Numbered from the stretch's first letter, positions 52,727-61,371 are shown. The stretch: DNA of 64,000 nt from Fictibacillus fluitans (GCF_030418125.1 NZ_JAUHTR010000005.1:1-64000); one strand, 5' to 3'. Notes: generated by a model not told the origin, from the letters alone. A program made the numbers and translations.

Positions 52727-53254
52727 TTACGAATATTTCAACTGAACCAATCCCGATTCAAACGTTTTACACGAATCAAGTGTCATACTTTTTCCATTGT
52801 CCGTTTCATGAAACAAACGTATACCGCTCCCAAGGAAAACCGGGATGATGGAGATCACATACTCATCAATCAGATCGTGCTCTTTCAATACTTTAACCGC
52901 TTCGGCTCCGCCATCAAGAAAAATGTTTTTCCCTTTCTCCTGCTTCAGCCGGTCAATGAGATCCCGGACATCGCCATTGTAATATTCCACCTGGCCGTCA
53001 CTTCCACTTTTTGACCGAGACAGAACGTAGCATTTCCGTCCCTTGTGGTGAAATTCGCCTTCAAAAGAAAGGACTGTATCGTATGTTTTTCTCCCCATGA
53101 TGACCGTGTCCACTTCATTCATAAACTCCGCATAGCCATAATCCTCTCCCGGCCTCTCCACACTGGCAAGCCAGCTGAGATCTCCATCTTTCCCTGCGAT
53201 AAATCCATCCAGACTACTGGCAATATAGAGCACGACTTTTCTTTTTTTGTCCAT
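52727..53254 (-). CDS. Dihydrofolate reductase-like (RibD C-terminal) protein
   Basis: 175-residue RibD C-terminal/DHFR-fold protein. KVVLYIASSLDGFIAGKDGDLSWL at the N-terminus, VDTVIMGRKTYDTVLSF near 48-64 and NIFLDGGAEAVKVLKEHDLIDEYVISIIPV near 112-140 are the family blocks. Related to YyaP/YwjB of B. subtilis. Probably an NADPH-dependent reductase with an unknown substrate. The start at ATG 53254 follows AAAGGGGAATATCA. Divergent from a WYL regulator that is the likely controller. Confidence 0.88.
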   Translation of the reverse strand: MDKKRKVVLYIASSLDGFIAGKDGDLSWLASVERPGEDYGYAEFMNEVDTVIMGRKTYDTVLSFEGEFHHKGRKCYVLSRSKSGSDGQVEYYNGDVRDLIDRLKQEKGKNIFLDGGAEAVKVLKEHDLIDEYVISIIPVFLGSGIRLFHETDNGKSMTLDSCKTFESGLVQLKYS

Positions 53255-53305
53255 TGATATTCCCCTTTCACTAATCATTGTTCAAACCGAGTATACTAAA
53301 GAATA

Positions 53306-53322
53306 ATGACACCCATTGTCAT
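53306..53322. promoter_or_regulatory. Palindromic operator in the divergent DHFR-like/WYL gap
   Basis: ATGACA-CCCAT-TGTCAT, perfect 6-bp arms. It lies just upstream of a TATACT -10 for the minus-strand gene (53290-53295), hence over its -35, and 30 bases before the WYL gene. Confidence 0.6.
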
Positions 53323-53351
53323 ATATATAATGAGTAAAGAGAGGGAAAACC

Positions 53352-54317
53352 ATGCGCGCAGACCGGCTGATTTCCATAATTTTATTGCTGCAAAACAGGG
53401 GCAAACTCACCACGAAGGAACTGGCAAATGAGCTTGAAGTCAACCCTCGCACCATCCACCGTGACATGGATGCCCTGAGTTCTGCCGGTATCCCCGTAAT
53501 TGCTGAACGTGGAACATCTGGCGGATGGCGTTTGCTTGAATCTTATAAAACCAATTTGACGGGGTTAAAAGCGGAGGAAATCAGGTCGTTATTTCTTCTT
53601 CCTTCCCTTCATTTGCTAAAAGATCTGGGAATCAGTGAAGATTGGCATGCCGCCCGGGAGAAACTGCTTGCTTCGCTTCCTGCTTCTTTTCATGGCCAGG
53701 CAAAGGATGTGTGGGACCGCATCCATATAGACACCAGTTCTTGGCGGCAATCTACCGAGAACATCACAGCCTTTGCCACTTTGCAAGAATCGCTTTGGCA
53801 GGATAAAAAGCTACTCATCCACTATGAACGGGCGGATGGTGAACGGCGGGAACGGATGGTATCTCCCCTCGGTTTGGTGGCCAAAAGCAGCACATGGTAT
53901 TTCATCGCAGGTGTCGGCCAGGAAATTCGCACCTACCGTGCCTCCAGGATCTTGTCCGCCCAATTCACTGACGAAACATTTGAACGACCGGCAGACTATA
54001 ACCTGGCCGAGTACTGGGAGCAATCATCACAGCAATTCATTCAGTCCCTTCCTACATATGATGTTGAGGTAGAGCTTTCCCCCACCATCCTTTCCCGGAT
54101 CAGGTTTACAGGACGCTTCGTGCAGCAAATACGCCTGGAGGACCCGCTTTCTAACGGATGGATCCCCGCTTCGTTTTGCTTTGATACTGAAGAAGAAGCA
54201 GTTCAGTATATTTTGGGGTTTGGCAGCCAAATCCGAATTGTCTCACCAGCTCATTTAAGAAAGGTAATTTACCATAGGGCAAAGTCTTTGGTTGAAATGA
54301 TGGAGAATGAAAACTAA
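53352..54317 (+). CDS. YafY-type WYL-domain transcriptional regulator
   Basis: 321 residues: DeoR-type helix-turn-helix at the N-terminus (about 1-60; KLTTKELANELEVNPRTIHRDMDALSSAGIPV), then a WYL domain (about 135-220, with KLLIHYERADGERRERMVSPLGLVAKSSTWYFIAG) and the WCX extension to the C-terminus. Such regulators control a divergent gene and respond to nucleic-acid or small ligands. The neighbour is the DHFR-like gene, 97 bases away with a palindrome between. Confidence 0.92.
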   Translation: MRADRLISIILLLQNRGKLTTKELANELEVNPRTIHRDMDALSSAGIPVIAERGTSGGWRLLESYKTNLTGLKAEEIRSLFLLPSLHLLKDLGISEDWHAAREKLLASLPASFHGQAKDVWDRIHIDTSSWRQSTENITAFATLQESLWQDKKLLIHYERADGERRERMVSPLGLVAKSSTWYFIAGVGQEIRTYRASRILSAQFTDETFERPADYNLAEYWEQSSQQFIQSLPTYDVEVELSPTILSRIRFTGRFVQQIRLEDPLSNGWIPASFCFDTEEEAVQYILGFGSQIRIVSPAHLRKVIYHRAKSLVEMMENEN

Positions 54318-54411
54318 AAAATCTGTTGCTTTTCAAGAAAAACAATAAAGGTTTTCAATGCTCTTTGTGGAAAGGGATACTGACAATGTGACAGAAAGTG
54401 AGTGACTACAA

Positions 54412-54909
54412 ATGGCAGAAAAAACGGCAGTACAGGATGTGTATCCTGATGATTATTCTTGGTGTTATGGATGTGGGAAACTGAATGATCAGGGCCACCA
54501 ATTTAAAACAAGGTGGAATGGGGAGCTGACGGAGACGGTCTATACACCGGAACCGGAACACACCGCGGTGCCCGGGTTTGTGTATGGCGGGCTGATTGCT
54601 TCATTAATTGATTGCCATGGTACAGGTTCTGCCTCGCTTGCCCTGCACCGGAAAAATGGCCATGAACCTGGTGATGGCCATGAACCGCCCCGGTTTGTAA
54701 CAGCCTCGCTTAAGGTGGACTTTATGAAGCCCACCCCTCATGGCACTCCTTTAAGGGCTGTGGGAACGATGGAAGAGATTCATCCGAAAAAGTGGAAAGT
54801 ACATACTGAAGTATTTGCCGCTGATATCCTTTGTGTAAAAGGCGAAGTGACGGCTGTCGTAATGCCCGAATCTTTCCTGAAACAAATAAAAACCACCAGC
54901 CCTTCGTAA
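54412..54909 (+). CDS. Hotdog-fold thioesterase family protein
   Basis: 165-residue PaaI/4HBT-type protein with a Cys motif WCYGCGKLNDQGH near residues 17-29, then PEHTAVPGFVYGGLIASLIDCHGTGSA (about 49-75), which carries the hotdog central helix, and ASLKVDFMKPTPHGTPL, a conserved strand. It may hydrolyse acyl-CoA esters. Single gene with terminator. AGTGAGTGACTACA precedes the ATG, a moderate site. Confidence 0.85.
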   Translation: MAEKTAVQDVYPDDYSWCYGCGKLNDQGHQFKTRWNGELTETVYTPEPEHTAVPGFVYGGLIASLIDCHGTGSASLALHRKNGHEPGDGHEPPRFVTASLKVDFMKPTPHGTPLRAVGTMEEIHPKKWKVHTEVFAADILCVKGEVTAVVMPESFLKQIKTTSPS

Positions 54910-54923
54910 GGGCTGGTGGTTTT
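54889..54923. terminator. Bidirectional terminator
   Basis: 15-bp stem AAAACCACCAGCCCTT/AAGGGCTGGTGGTTTT with loop CGTA. Confidence 0.9.
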
Positions 54924-54925
54924 CT

Positions 54926-55228
54926 TTATCTGGCTCTGACGTTGGCAATAATGCCTTCCTCTTCGTCCAGAACCAATTCCAAGCCTGCTGAAATTGGATC
55001 AATATTCATTTGTGTATCCAGATAAAAACGAAGTGCTTCAATCATGTTGGCTTCGATCAGTACCTGTTTTCTGCCTCCCACATACGCTTCAGCTGAAAAC
55101 CCATAATCATCATCAAAAAGCAGTTCTGCCTCAACGTCTTCTGGTGCTACTTCCTTTTTGTTGGCAAGGTGCAGACAAAGGGCGTTGATGATGTCCTGCT
55201 CAGAGAGCGTTAGCGTTAGCGTTTCCAT
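54926..55228 (-). CDS. YxcD-like DUF2653 protein
   Basis: 100-residue soluble acidic protein of DUF2653. LSEQDIINALCLHLANKKEVAPEDVEAELLFDDDYGFSAEAYVGGRKQ is the diagnostic part, followed by IEALRFYLDTQMNIDP and LVLDEEEGIIANV. B. subtilis YxcD is the relative I recall. Function unknown. It overlaps the 3' end of the preceding membrane protein gene by 13 bases and is cotranscribed with it. Confidence 0.87.
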   Translation of the reverse strand: METLTLTLSEQDIINALCLHLANKKEVAPEDVEAELLFDDDYGFSAEAYVGGRKQVLIEANMIEALRFYLDTQMNIDPISAGLELVLDEEEGIIANVRAR

Positions 55229-55668
55229 CCATCATACTCCTCGCGCTTGCGGCGGCTGTTTTTAATGTTCGAGAAGATGCGGGTGATCAAGGAAATGATG
55301 ACCAGGATCGCGATCACGTTAATAAAGAGGCCAAGCAACGAACCAAGTCCGCCCATATTGCCCAGCAATCCGCCAAACAGCATACCGGCGATACCACCGA
55401 ACATCATGCCTTTTAGAAATCCGCCTTTTTGGGATTTGGCTGCTGTGCTCTTATTTTTGCTGAAAATACTGTTTTGCTGCTTATTTTGCTGAGTGCCTTT
55501 ATTTTTGAAAAATGAATTTCCGCTTCCTTTATTCGTATTGAAGGATTTAACCCCCGAACGATAGCCTTTCGCACTTACAGTTTGGGCATGGTCATGAAAC
55601 ACAATGTCTTTTACTGGCATAAATACAAAGGTCATGACCAGAGTAGCCGCAATAATCTTCTTCAACAT
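55216..55668 (-). CDS. Secreted or membrane protein with Gly/Met-rich hydrophobic segment
   Basis: 150 residues; no family recognised with certainty. A signal peptide (about 1-30, LKKIIAATLVMTFVFMPVKDIVF) is followed by a Ser/Asn/Lys-rich region (35-85), a Gly/Met-rich segment GGFLKGMMFGGIAGMLFGGLLGNMGG (two parts, about 85-112) and a membrane helix LLGLFINVIAILVIISLITRIF, then a basic tail. The layout resembles small Tim44-like membrane proteins, but the domain itself is absent. ATG 55668 follows GAGGGAATATACAAT. Operon with the DUF2653 gene. Confidence 0.7.
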   Translation of the reverse strand: MLKKIIAATLVMTFVFMPVKDIVFHDHAQTVSAKGYRSGVKSFNTNKGSGNSFFKNKGTQQNKQQNSIFSKNKSTAAKSQKGGFLKGMMFGGIAGMLFGGLLGNMGGLGSLLGLFINVIAILVIISLITRIFSNIKNSRRKREEYDGWKR

Positions 55669-55814
55669 ATTGTATATTCCCTCTTCCATTTTATAGTCTA
55701 AAAAACTTGTCCATTATCATATACGGTAAGGATAACAAAAAGTTTCATTTTAATCCAAAATTTTATATTTCTTTTCGGGACAAATAACCAGAAGTGAAAA
55801 AAGGAGGAATACCC

Positions 55815-56114
55815 TTGCTGGATGATCCGTTTGGAGTTGGAGCCTTTCCATTCCTCATTGGAGCTGTTACGATTTTTATCATTGCGGCCATTGTCGTTTC
55901 CGTAATAATAGACACTGCAAAAGGGAATAAAAACAACCAATCTCCGCCAGAAAAAGCAATGGTAGTAACGAAACGAACTGCGGTTCATGGCGGCGGGGAA
56001 TCAAGGGCGTATAATAGGTATTATGTGACCTTTCAATTGGAAAATGGGGAACGGCTGGAATTTAAAGTTTCGGGGGAAGAATTCGGAATGCTTGTTGAAG
56101 GAGATGCCCGGTGA
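55815..56114 (+). CDS. DUF2500 membrane protein
   Basis: 99-residue protein: one membrane helix (about 10-35, FPFLIGAVTIFIIAAIVVSVII), then a DUF2500 domain with VVTKRTAVHGGGESRAYNRYYVTFQLENGERLEFKV. The start is a TTG at 55815 behind AAGGAGGAATACCC; an upstream ATG-less extension is open but has no site. The last codons RVAR-type end with EGDAR. Function unknown. Confidence 0.8.
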   Translation: MLDDPFGVGAFPFLIGAVTIFIIAAIVVSVIIDTAKGNKNNQSPPEKAMVVTKRTAVHGGGESRAYNRYYVTFQLENGERLEFKVSGEEFGMLVEGDAR

Positions 56115-56442
56115 GCTGAGCTTTCATGGTGCGCGATACCTCGGATTCAGCAGAACCTTATTATTATGAACAAAGAGGCCGGATTGCGCGTTTAGAGGCA
56201 ATCGGCCTCTTGCTGTTTACCACATACCCACATCCCTTAATGGTTCCATGAGCATGTCCTCCATTCTAAAATGTGGTCCAATTAACTATACTATCAAGAA
56301 GAGGGTTTTTTTAAGTTTTTAAGCCCTGGTATTGGGATTTTTTTGAAGTATTTGTAGACCGCTCATTTTTTTAATCGTGGGATTATGTATAATAGAGTTG
56401 AGGTCAACTGACAACGATATTCTGACAACGGGAGAGTTTTTA
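56115..56442. other. Intergenic region with one hairpin
   Basis: About 330 bases. A stem AAGAGGCCG/CGGCCTCTT (56173-56211) with CAAT/ATTG extension is a likely terminator for the DUF2500 gene, though its T-run is poor. The rest is AT-rich with nothing recognisable. Confidence 0.5.
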
Positions 56443-56979
56443 ATGATCGAAGTTGATGATGCCGGAAACGGGTGTCCGATTCTGGGAGAAGTATTTGCGG
56501 CAAGACGAATGGAAACAGGAGAGCATGCAGCGGTTTATATCCCGCTTCCGCAGGAAACAGCGGACAGGACGTCCAAAGAAGAGCATATCATGTCTCTTTT
56601 GAAAAAACTAAATGTGCAAAAGGATGAAGAACTTCTTCTGTGCCGCGGAAATACGCTGAATGGCTTCAGCCACTACCTGGAGAATCGGGGGTATCACGTA
56701 CAACGCGGAAAAATTTCAGACGACACCGACCGGGTCGCTGAAGCCTTTTTTATGGAGTGCCTGTATGAGATCGGGTTTCCAAGGGATCTTACCCTGTCTG
56801 ACAGAGCCTATTATGAGTTTTATCAAATGGTGAAAATCTGGTACATCTGTTTCTATACCGGAAAACAAAACCTGTTTAAATCCGATCGGAAGGGCAATAT
56901 GAAACGGCGTGGGTTTATGCATAACCCGGTCTACCATTATCCTCAGGTGCTAGGGCTGCTGTTTTATCACGAACAATGA
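56443..56979 (+). CDS. Uncharacterised 178-residue protein
   Basis: I do not recognise a family. The start is ATG 56443 behind GGGAGAGTTTTTA. The N-terminal part is acidic (MIEVDDAGNGCPILGEVFAARR) and looks like alpha/beta sequence: a Ser/Leu-rich helix (SKEEHIMSLLKKLN), then DEELLLCRGNTLNGFSHYLENRGYHVQRG, which reads like a Rossmann-type strand-helix unit. The C-terminal half is rich in aromatics (AYYEFYQMVKIWYICFYTGKQN). No signal peptide or membrane helix. Single gene between terminators. Confidence 0.75.
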   Translation: MIEVDDAGNGCPILGEVFAARRMETGEHAAVYIPLPQETADRTSKEEHIMSLLKKLNVQKDEELLLCRGNTLNGFSHYLENRGYHVQRGKISDDTDRVAEAFFMECLYEIGFPRDLTLSDRAYYEFYQMVKIWYICFYTGKQNLFKSDRKGNMKRRGFMHNPVYHYPQVLGLLFYHEQ

Positions 56980-56980
56980 G

Positions 56981-57017
56981 AAAGAGACACGCTTAATACA
57001 AAAACGTGTCTCTTTTT
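56981..57017. terminator. Bidirectional terminator
   Basis: AAAGAGACACG/CGTGTCTCTTT stem between convergent genes. Confidence 0.85.
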
Positions 57018-57029
57018 CTATAGTAGTTA

Positions 57030-57590
57030 TTAATGCTTTACCGGCCTGACATCCTCATCGGTCATAAAATAATCATGGTATCTCATCAGCTTGTCCTTGA
57101 GATCGTCGGAAACCCGTTCAGCATTGTAGGCACATACCGTAATGACCCTTACATTTTTGAGCATTTGATCCACTTCGATTTCAAATTTTTCAAGCGTTTC
57201 TTCAAACTCCTCCTGTGAACCCCATTCCACATGGCCCCATGTCCGGACCGCCTTATCTGTTTCAATTAAAGGAGTAACAATTTTAGAGAAATTAGATAAA
57301 ATCGTCTCTGGATAAAAATTGCCATTCCAGAAGTAAAAATCAAAATTATTGATGAAATGCACGTTCTTTAACTGCTCCGGGGTTAATGCATTTTCTAATT
57401 CCTTTTGAATCATTGGAATAATGCGCTCATTTTCCAAAAATAATATGTATTCCTCTTGTTCAATCCCCGCGATAATGTAGGATACCGCGTTTTGAACATA
57501 ATCCTCTACTCTATCAGAATAATAAAAGATGTGAATCCCCTCGTCTTTCAAGGGCTCGGGTTGAGTGAAATGCGCAAGTTTTTTGTTCAA
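57030..57590 (-). CDS. MEDS-domain protein
   Basis: 186-residue protein with a MEDS (DcmR-like sensory) domain: GIHIFYYSDRVEDYVQNAVSYIIAGIEQEEYILFLENER at the N-terminus and the ITVCAYNAERVSDDLKDKLMRYHDYFMTDEDV segment at the end. Such domains are thought to bind small molecules or act in sensing; here there is no output domain. The start is a TTG at 57590 after AAGGGGATAC. Single gene. Confidence 0.8.
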   Translation of the reverse strand: MNKKLAHFTQPEPLKDEGIHIFYYSDRVEDYVQNAVSYIIAGIEQEEYILFLENERIIPMIQKELENALTPEQLKNVHFINNFDFYFWNGNFYPETILSNFSKIVTPLIETDKAVRTWGHVEWGSQEEFEETLEKFEIEVDQMLKNVRVITVCAYNAERVSDDLKDKLMRYHDYFMTDEDVRPVKH

Positions 57591-57709
57591 TTATGTATCC
57601 CCTTTTCCACCTGACGTAAATGTTAATACGATAATTCTTCGCAAAAGAAAAATATCCTTTATTTTTTGTAAAAAAACACACAGGAACCCAATGGGCTCCT
57701 GCCATAACT

Positions 57710-59161
57710 TTATTCAAAATCGCACTCTTTAAGAGGAACAACTTTTGTTTTGTGTTTAAACTTATATCCGAGCCATACCGCCAGGAAAATGGGTATACCA
57801 ATATAAGAAACGAGCGCGCCTTGCCAATCGACCGTATCACCGGTAAACGCGGAATAATTTTGTCCGAGAATAACGACAAAACAAAGCAGAAAGGCGAAGA
57901 TCGGTCCAATCGGGAACCATTTTGCCCGGTACGGAAGTTCACGAAGATCCCTGCCTTGAGCGGCATACGCCTTTCGGAAGCGGTAATGGCTGATCGCTAT
58001 ACCAAGCCAGGCGATAAATCCTGACATTCCCGAGGCGTTCAGCAGCCATGTATAAATGGCTCCGTCACCAAACAAGGAAGCTAGAAAGGCTACTGCTCCA
58101 ACCGCGGCCGTCACAATGAGCGCCGGAACCGGCACACCGCGGGAATCAAGCTTTGACAGAAACTTTGGTGCTTTTCCGTCACGTGCCAGGTCCCACAGCA
58201 TACGGGTGGAAGCATACATACCGGAGTTGCCGGCAGAAAGAACAGCGGTTAAAATGATCGCATTCATGACAGACGCCGCAAATGCAATTCCTGCTTTATC
58301 AAATACCAGGGTAAACGGACTCACGGTGATATCACTTCTTGCCAGCCTGCTGTCCGTATAAGGAATGATTAAGCTGATCACTAAAATCGCAAGAATATAG
58401 AACAGTAGAATGCGCCAGAACACACTCTTGACCGCTTTTGGAATGTTCTTCTTCGGATCCTCCGTCTCACCCGCTGCAACACCAAGCAATTCGGTTCCCT
58501 GAAAGGAAAACCCTGCAGCCATAAAGACGCCAAGCGTGGTAAAGAATCCGCCATTGAACGGAGCATCACCAATGGTGAAGTTTTTAAAGCCGATTGCTTC
58601 CCCACCGAGAATTCCAAAAATCATTAGTGTACCGAGAACTAAAAAGATAATAACCGCAACCACTTTAATCAGAGAAAACCAGTATTCTGACTCTCCAAAC
58701 CCTTTAACAGATAAATAGTTCAATAAGAACATAATGGCTAAAAACAGCGCACTCCAAATGTAGGAAGGCGTATCAGGAAACCAAAATTTCATAATGAGCG
58801 TAACCGCCGCAAGCTCTGCAGCAATCGTAATCGCCCAGTTGTACCAATAGTTCCATCCCAGAGCAAATCCAAGGGAAGGATCCACAAATTTTGTGGCATA
58901 GGTGCTGAACGATCCTGCCACTGGCATGTAGGCTGCCATTTCCGCCAGGCTTGTCATCAAGAAGAACACCATGATACCGATGACTACGAATGATAAAAGC
59001 GTGCCTCCGGGTCCGGCCGTATGAATGGAGCCTCCGCTGGCCAGAAACAGTCCGGTTCCGATGGTTCCGCCGAGCGAAATCATCGTTAAGTGCCGGGACT
59101 TCAGTTTTCGCTGTAATTCGCCTGAACCGGCTGGTGCTGTATTCTTTGCTGTGTTTTGCAT
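57710..59161 (-). CDS. lysP: Lysine permease (APC family)
   Basis: 483-residue amino acid permease with 12 predicted helices. The N-terminal SRHLTMISLGGTIGTGLFLASGG, SFSTYATKFVDPSLGFALGWNYWYNW and GFSFQGTELLGVAAGETEDP are hallmarks of the LysP group. The lysine riboswitch directly upstream fits uptake of lysine. ATG start with an AAGGAG site that lies inside a hairpin (59168-59191). Confidence 0.92.
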   Translation of the reverse strand: MQNTAKNTAPAGSGELQRKLKSRHLTMISLGGTIGTGLFLASGGSIHTAGPGGTLLSFVVIGIMVFFLMTSLAEMAAYMPVAGSFSTYATKFVDPSLGFALGWNYWYNWAITIAAELAAVTLIMKFWFPDTPSYIWSALFLAIMFLLNYLSVKGFGESEYWFSLIKVVAVIIFLVLGTLMIFGILGGEAIGFKNFTIGDAPFNGGFFTTLGVFMAAGFSFQGTELLGVAAGETEDPKKNIPKAVKSVFWRILLFYILAILVISLIIPYTDSRLARSDITVSPFTLVFDKAGIAFAASVMNAIILTAVLSAGNSGMYASTRMLWDLARDGKAPKFLSKLDSRGVPVPALIVTAAVGAVAFLASLFGDGAIYTWLLNASGMSGFIAWLGIAISHYRFRKAYAAQGRDLRELPYRAKWFPIGPIFAFLLCFVVILGQNYSAFTGDTVDWQGALVSYIGIPIFLAVWLGYKFKHKTKVVPLKECDFE

Positions 59162-59167
59162 AAAAAA

Positions 59168-59191
59168 ACTCCTTTTCGTTTTGGAAGGAGT
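59168..59191 (-). promoter_or_regulatory. Hairpin covering the lysP ribosome binding site
   Basis: Stem ACTCCTT/AAGGAGT with a 10-base loop; the 3' arm is the Shine-Dalgarno sequence of lysP and is followed by T and the ATG. It could limit translation or act as a second terminator. Confidence 0.55.
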
Positions 59192-59205
59192 GGGAAATAA
59201 AAAAA

Positions 59206-59444
59206 GCCGCCAAAACGCAGTTTGGCGGCAGTTCTATTCTACCCGCATCATGCCTTCCGTAAGATAGCGCATCCCACCCACCGGTAATGTGAGCGTGACA
59301 GTGCTGTTTCTGTTCGAAAACAGCCCCAATTCATACTTCCAGAGATAAGTATAAATTTCGGCAGCTTTTCCTTTCACACGGAGTCTATGATGTCTTTTCT
59401 GCATCTCGTACGTCCTACTTATAAAAGCCGCGACCTCTACCTCA
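59206..59444 (-). ncRNA. Lysine riboswitch (L box) with terminator
   Basis: Read on the minus strand: P1 5' side TGAGGTAG (59437-59444), then AGAGGTCGCGG, GTGTGAAAGGAAAAGCTGCCGAA and TGGGGCTGTTTTCG, and the P1 3' side CTATCTTA (59260-59267). These match the L-box core in B. subtilis lysC as I remember it. The expression platform is a strong terminator GCCGCCAAA/TTTGGCGGC (59206-59229) followed by T7. It should stop lysP transcription when lysine is plentiful. Confidence 0.9.
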
Positions 59445-59520
59445 TCGGATTGATGAGGATTTTTTGATTTATCCAGTTAGTTAACGCTAGTTGCTATTAT
59501 AAAACACGAACATTAACTGT

Positions 59521-60429
59521 TCAACTGTTTTTTGTTTCCAAGGTCTCTTTTGCCGCATGAATGTAAGTCTGAACCTTTTCTATAAACGCCTTAGCCGTAT
59601 AGCCCAGGAACTTATCCTTTCTATAGATGAGGGAAATCTTCTGACTGGGAACCGGGGTGATCAGCGCTACTGTTTTAATCATAGGGTGCTTAAGATTTTC
59701 CAAAAGAAGAGTAGGGAGAATGGCAGCCCCGATTTCTTTTTCCACCATGGCGATCAAAGAGGATAACGTCGTTGTCTCCATTGACGGTTTTATTTTAAAT
59801 CCTGCTTCCAGACAATATCGGTCAATCAATTTACGGCATTGATGATAACCTGGAAACATGACCAATTTCATTTTTTGTATATCTCTAAAAGAAAGAGACT
59901 TCTTATGCGCATAAAGTGTATCCGTATGAACCGCCAGGGAAAACGTCTCCTCAAACAGCGGGATTTCAACAAGCCGCCCATCAGGATCAGGGCAAACGGT
60001 GATGCCAATGTCGATTCCCCCGCCTAGGACTTGTTCGGTAACATCCATCGTTTCAATTAATGAAACCGAGGTATCCGGATGAACTCTGTGAAAATCGAGA
60101 AGAAGGGCATCAAATACAAGATCAGCATCCCCAGGCAAAACACCGATCTTCAGAGAACCGCCTTTCCCTACTTTCAGGTCCGCAATGCTGTCTTGAGCTT
60201 GTTTAATATGGGAGAAAATATGCAGACATTGCTCATGAAGAATTCCCCCTGCTTCAGTGAGGGAAATCTTTTTGCCTGTTCGATGAAACAAAGGCATTCC
60301 CAGTTCATTCTCAAGCAATTTGATTTGCTGGCTTAGATTCGGCTGCGATACCAGGATTTTTTCTGCTGCTCTCGAAAAATGAAGCTCCTCACAAATTACC
60401 ATAAAATACTCCAGTTGCCTTAATTCCAT
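59521..60429 (-). CDS. LysR-family regulator
   Basis: 302-residue LysR-type regulator: winged helix-turn-helix at about 1-60 (MELRQLEYFMVICEELHFSRAAEKI and VSQPNLSQQIKLLENELG), then a co-inducer-binding domain (about 90-295). It is divergent from the DinB-like gene, 142 bases apart, and likely controls it, since LysR regulators usually act on the divergent gene. Ligand unknown. Confidence 0.92.
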   Translation of the reverse strand: MELRQLEYFMVICEELHFSRAAEKILVSQPNLSQQIKLLENELGMPLFHRTGKKISLTEAGGILHEQCLHIFSHIKQAQDSIADLKVGKGGSLKIGVLPGDADLVFDALLLDFHRVHPDTSVSLIETMDVTEQVLGGGIDIGITVCPDPDGRLVEIPLFEETFSLAVHTDTLYAHKKSLSFRDIQKMKLVMFPGYHQCRKLIDRYCLEAGFKIKPSMETTTLSSLIAMVEKEIGAAILPTLLLENLKHPMIKTVALITPVPSQKISLIYRKDKFLGYTAKAFIEKVQTYIHAAKETLETKNS

Positions 60430-60571
60430 AGGATACCCCCTCCCTGTTTTACATCATAACTGAAACCAATCATGATCATAAGAAACGCGATATTGATGGG
60501 ATTTTAATACCTTCCTATACTGAAACTGTAAAAGATACGCTTTCAAAAAAAGAAAACGGAGGAATGATCAT

Positions 60572-61051
60572 ATGTCTCATACATTACTGAAATCGGCAAA
60601 ATCAGTTAGAAGCATGGTCCTTCAACAAGTAAAAGCGGTTCCCGAAGTGTTATTAGACACTAAGCCCGCACTCTTTAATAATACTATTCGCTGGAACGTT
60701 GGTCACATCGTTTTTGTCCATGATTATTTACTTTCAATTGCTTTTTCAAAAAGTCCTGCACTTCCCGCTCACTATGAACAATTATTTAATACAGGTACCA
60801 ATCCCGATCAATGGTCCGTGGCTCCTCCCGCCAAAGAAGAGCTCGTCTCAAAATTATCCGAACAATCCCTCCACTTGGATCATATTTCACCAGATGTTTT
60901 TGAAAATAGACTAACACCAGTAATGGAATTGGGGCCTTTAACGTTTGAAACCTCAGGTGAGCTTTTCAACTTCGTGACCATTCATGAGGCCATGCACTTC
61001 TCTACCATTTCATCGTTATTACAATCGATCACCTATTCCAGGCAAGCTTGA
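60572..61051 (+). CDS. DinB-like protein
   Basis: 159-residue four-helix DinB/YfiT-type protein. The probable metal-binding His residues are in RWNVGHIVFVHDYLLSIA (about 47-59) and in FNFVTIHEAMHFSTISSLLQSI near the C-terminus. The family includes thiol-dependent transferases and many proteins of unknown activity. ACGGAGGAATGATCAT precedes the ATG. A truncated alpha/beta hydrolase gene follows in the same direction. Confidence 0.85.
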   Translation: MSHTLLKSAKSVRSMVLQQVKAVPEVLLDTKPALFNNTIRWNVGHIVFVHDYLLSIAFSKSPALPAHYEQLFNTGTNPDQWSVAPPAKEELVSKLSEQSLHLDHISPDVFENRLTPVMELGPLTFETSGELFNFVTIHEAMHFSTISSLLQSITYSRQA

Positions 61052-61067
61052 CGAAAGGAGTTAAAAG

Positions 61068-61350
61068 ATGCCTTATTTACAAACAAAATATAGCGTCCGT
61101 TTATTTTACCAAGACTATGGAAAAGGGAAACTCCTCATCTTCCTCTCCCGTTTTACTGATACAAGGAGATCAGGACCAAAATACTCCCCTTCATGGGTGT
61201 GGTATGAAATCTGCAGGTCTTGTGAAAAACAACCGATTTATCATTTATAAAGGAGCAGCTCACGGCTTGTTTGTCACACATCATAAGCGCCTTAATTCCG
61301 ATATTCTGCATTTTTTTAAAGAAATAGAGGGTTCGGCATGCGTCTTTTAA
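61068..61350 (+). pseudogene. Remnant of an alpha/beta hydrolase (non-haem haloperoxidase type)
   Basis: The first 25 codons (MPYLQTKYSVRLFYQDYGKGK, behind AAAGGAGTTAAAAG) are the usual N-terminus of such hydrolases, and the last 65 (PVLLIQGDQDQNTPLH, then YKGAAHGLFVTHHKRLNSD with the catalytic Asp and His) are the C-terminus, but in another frame. The middle with the nucleophile Ser, about 170-180 residues, is missing. A deletion with frame change near 61140-61155 explains this. Confidence 0.85.
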
Positions 61351-61371
61351 AAGAAGGCGCATGCCTTTTTT
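61335..61371 (+). terminator. Terminator after the hydrolase remnant
   Basis: GGCATGCG...CGCATGCC stem with inner CTT/AAG pairs and a T-run. Confidence 0.85.

Noticed and set aside
61048-61350. Intact small hydrolase gene
   Set aside because: The N-terminal and C-terminal parts are in different frames and the nucleophile region is missing.
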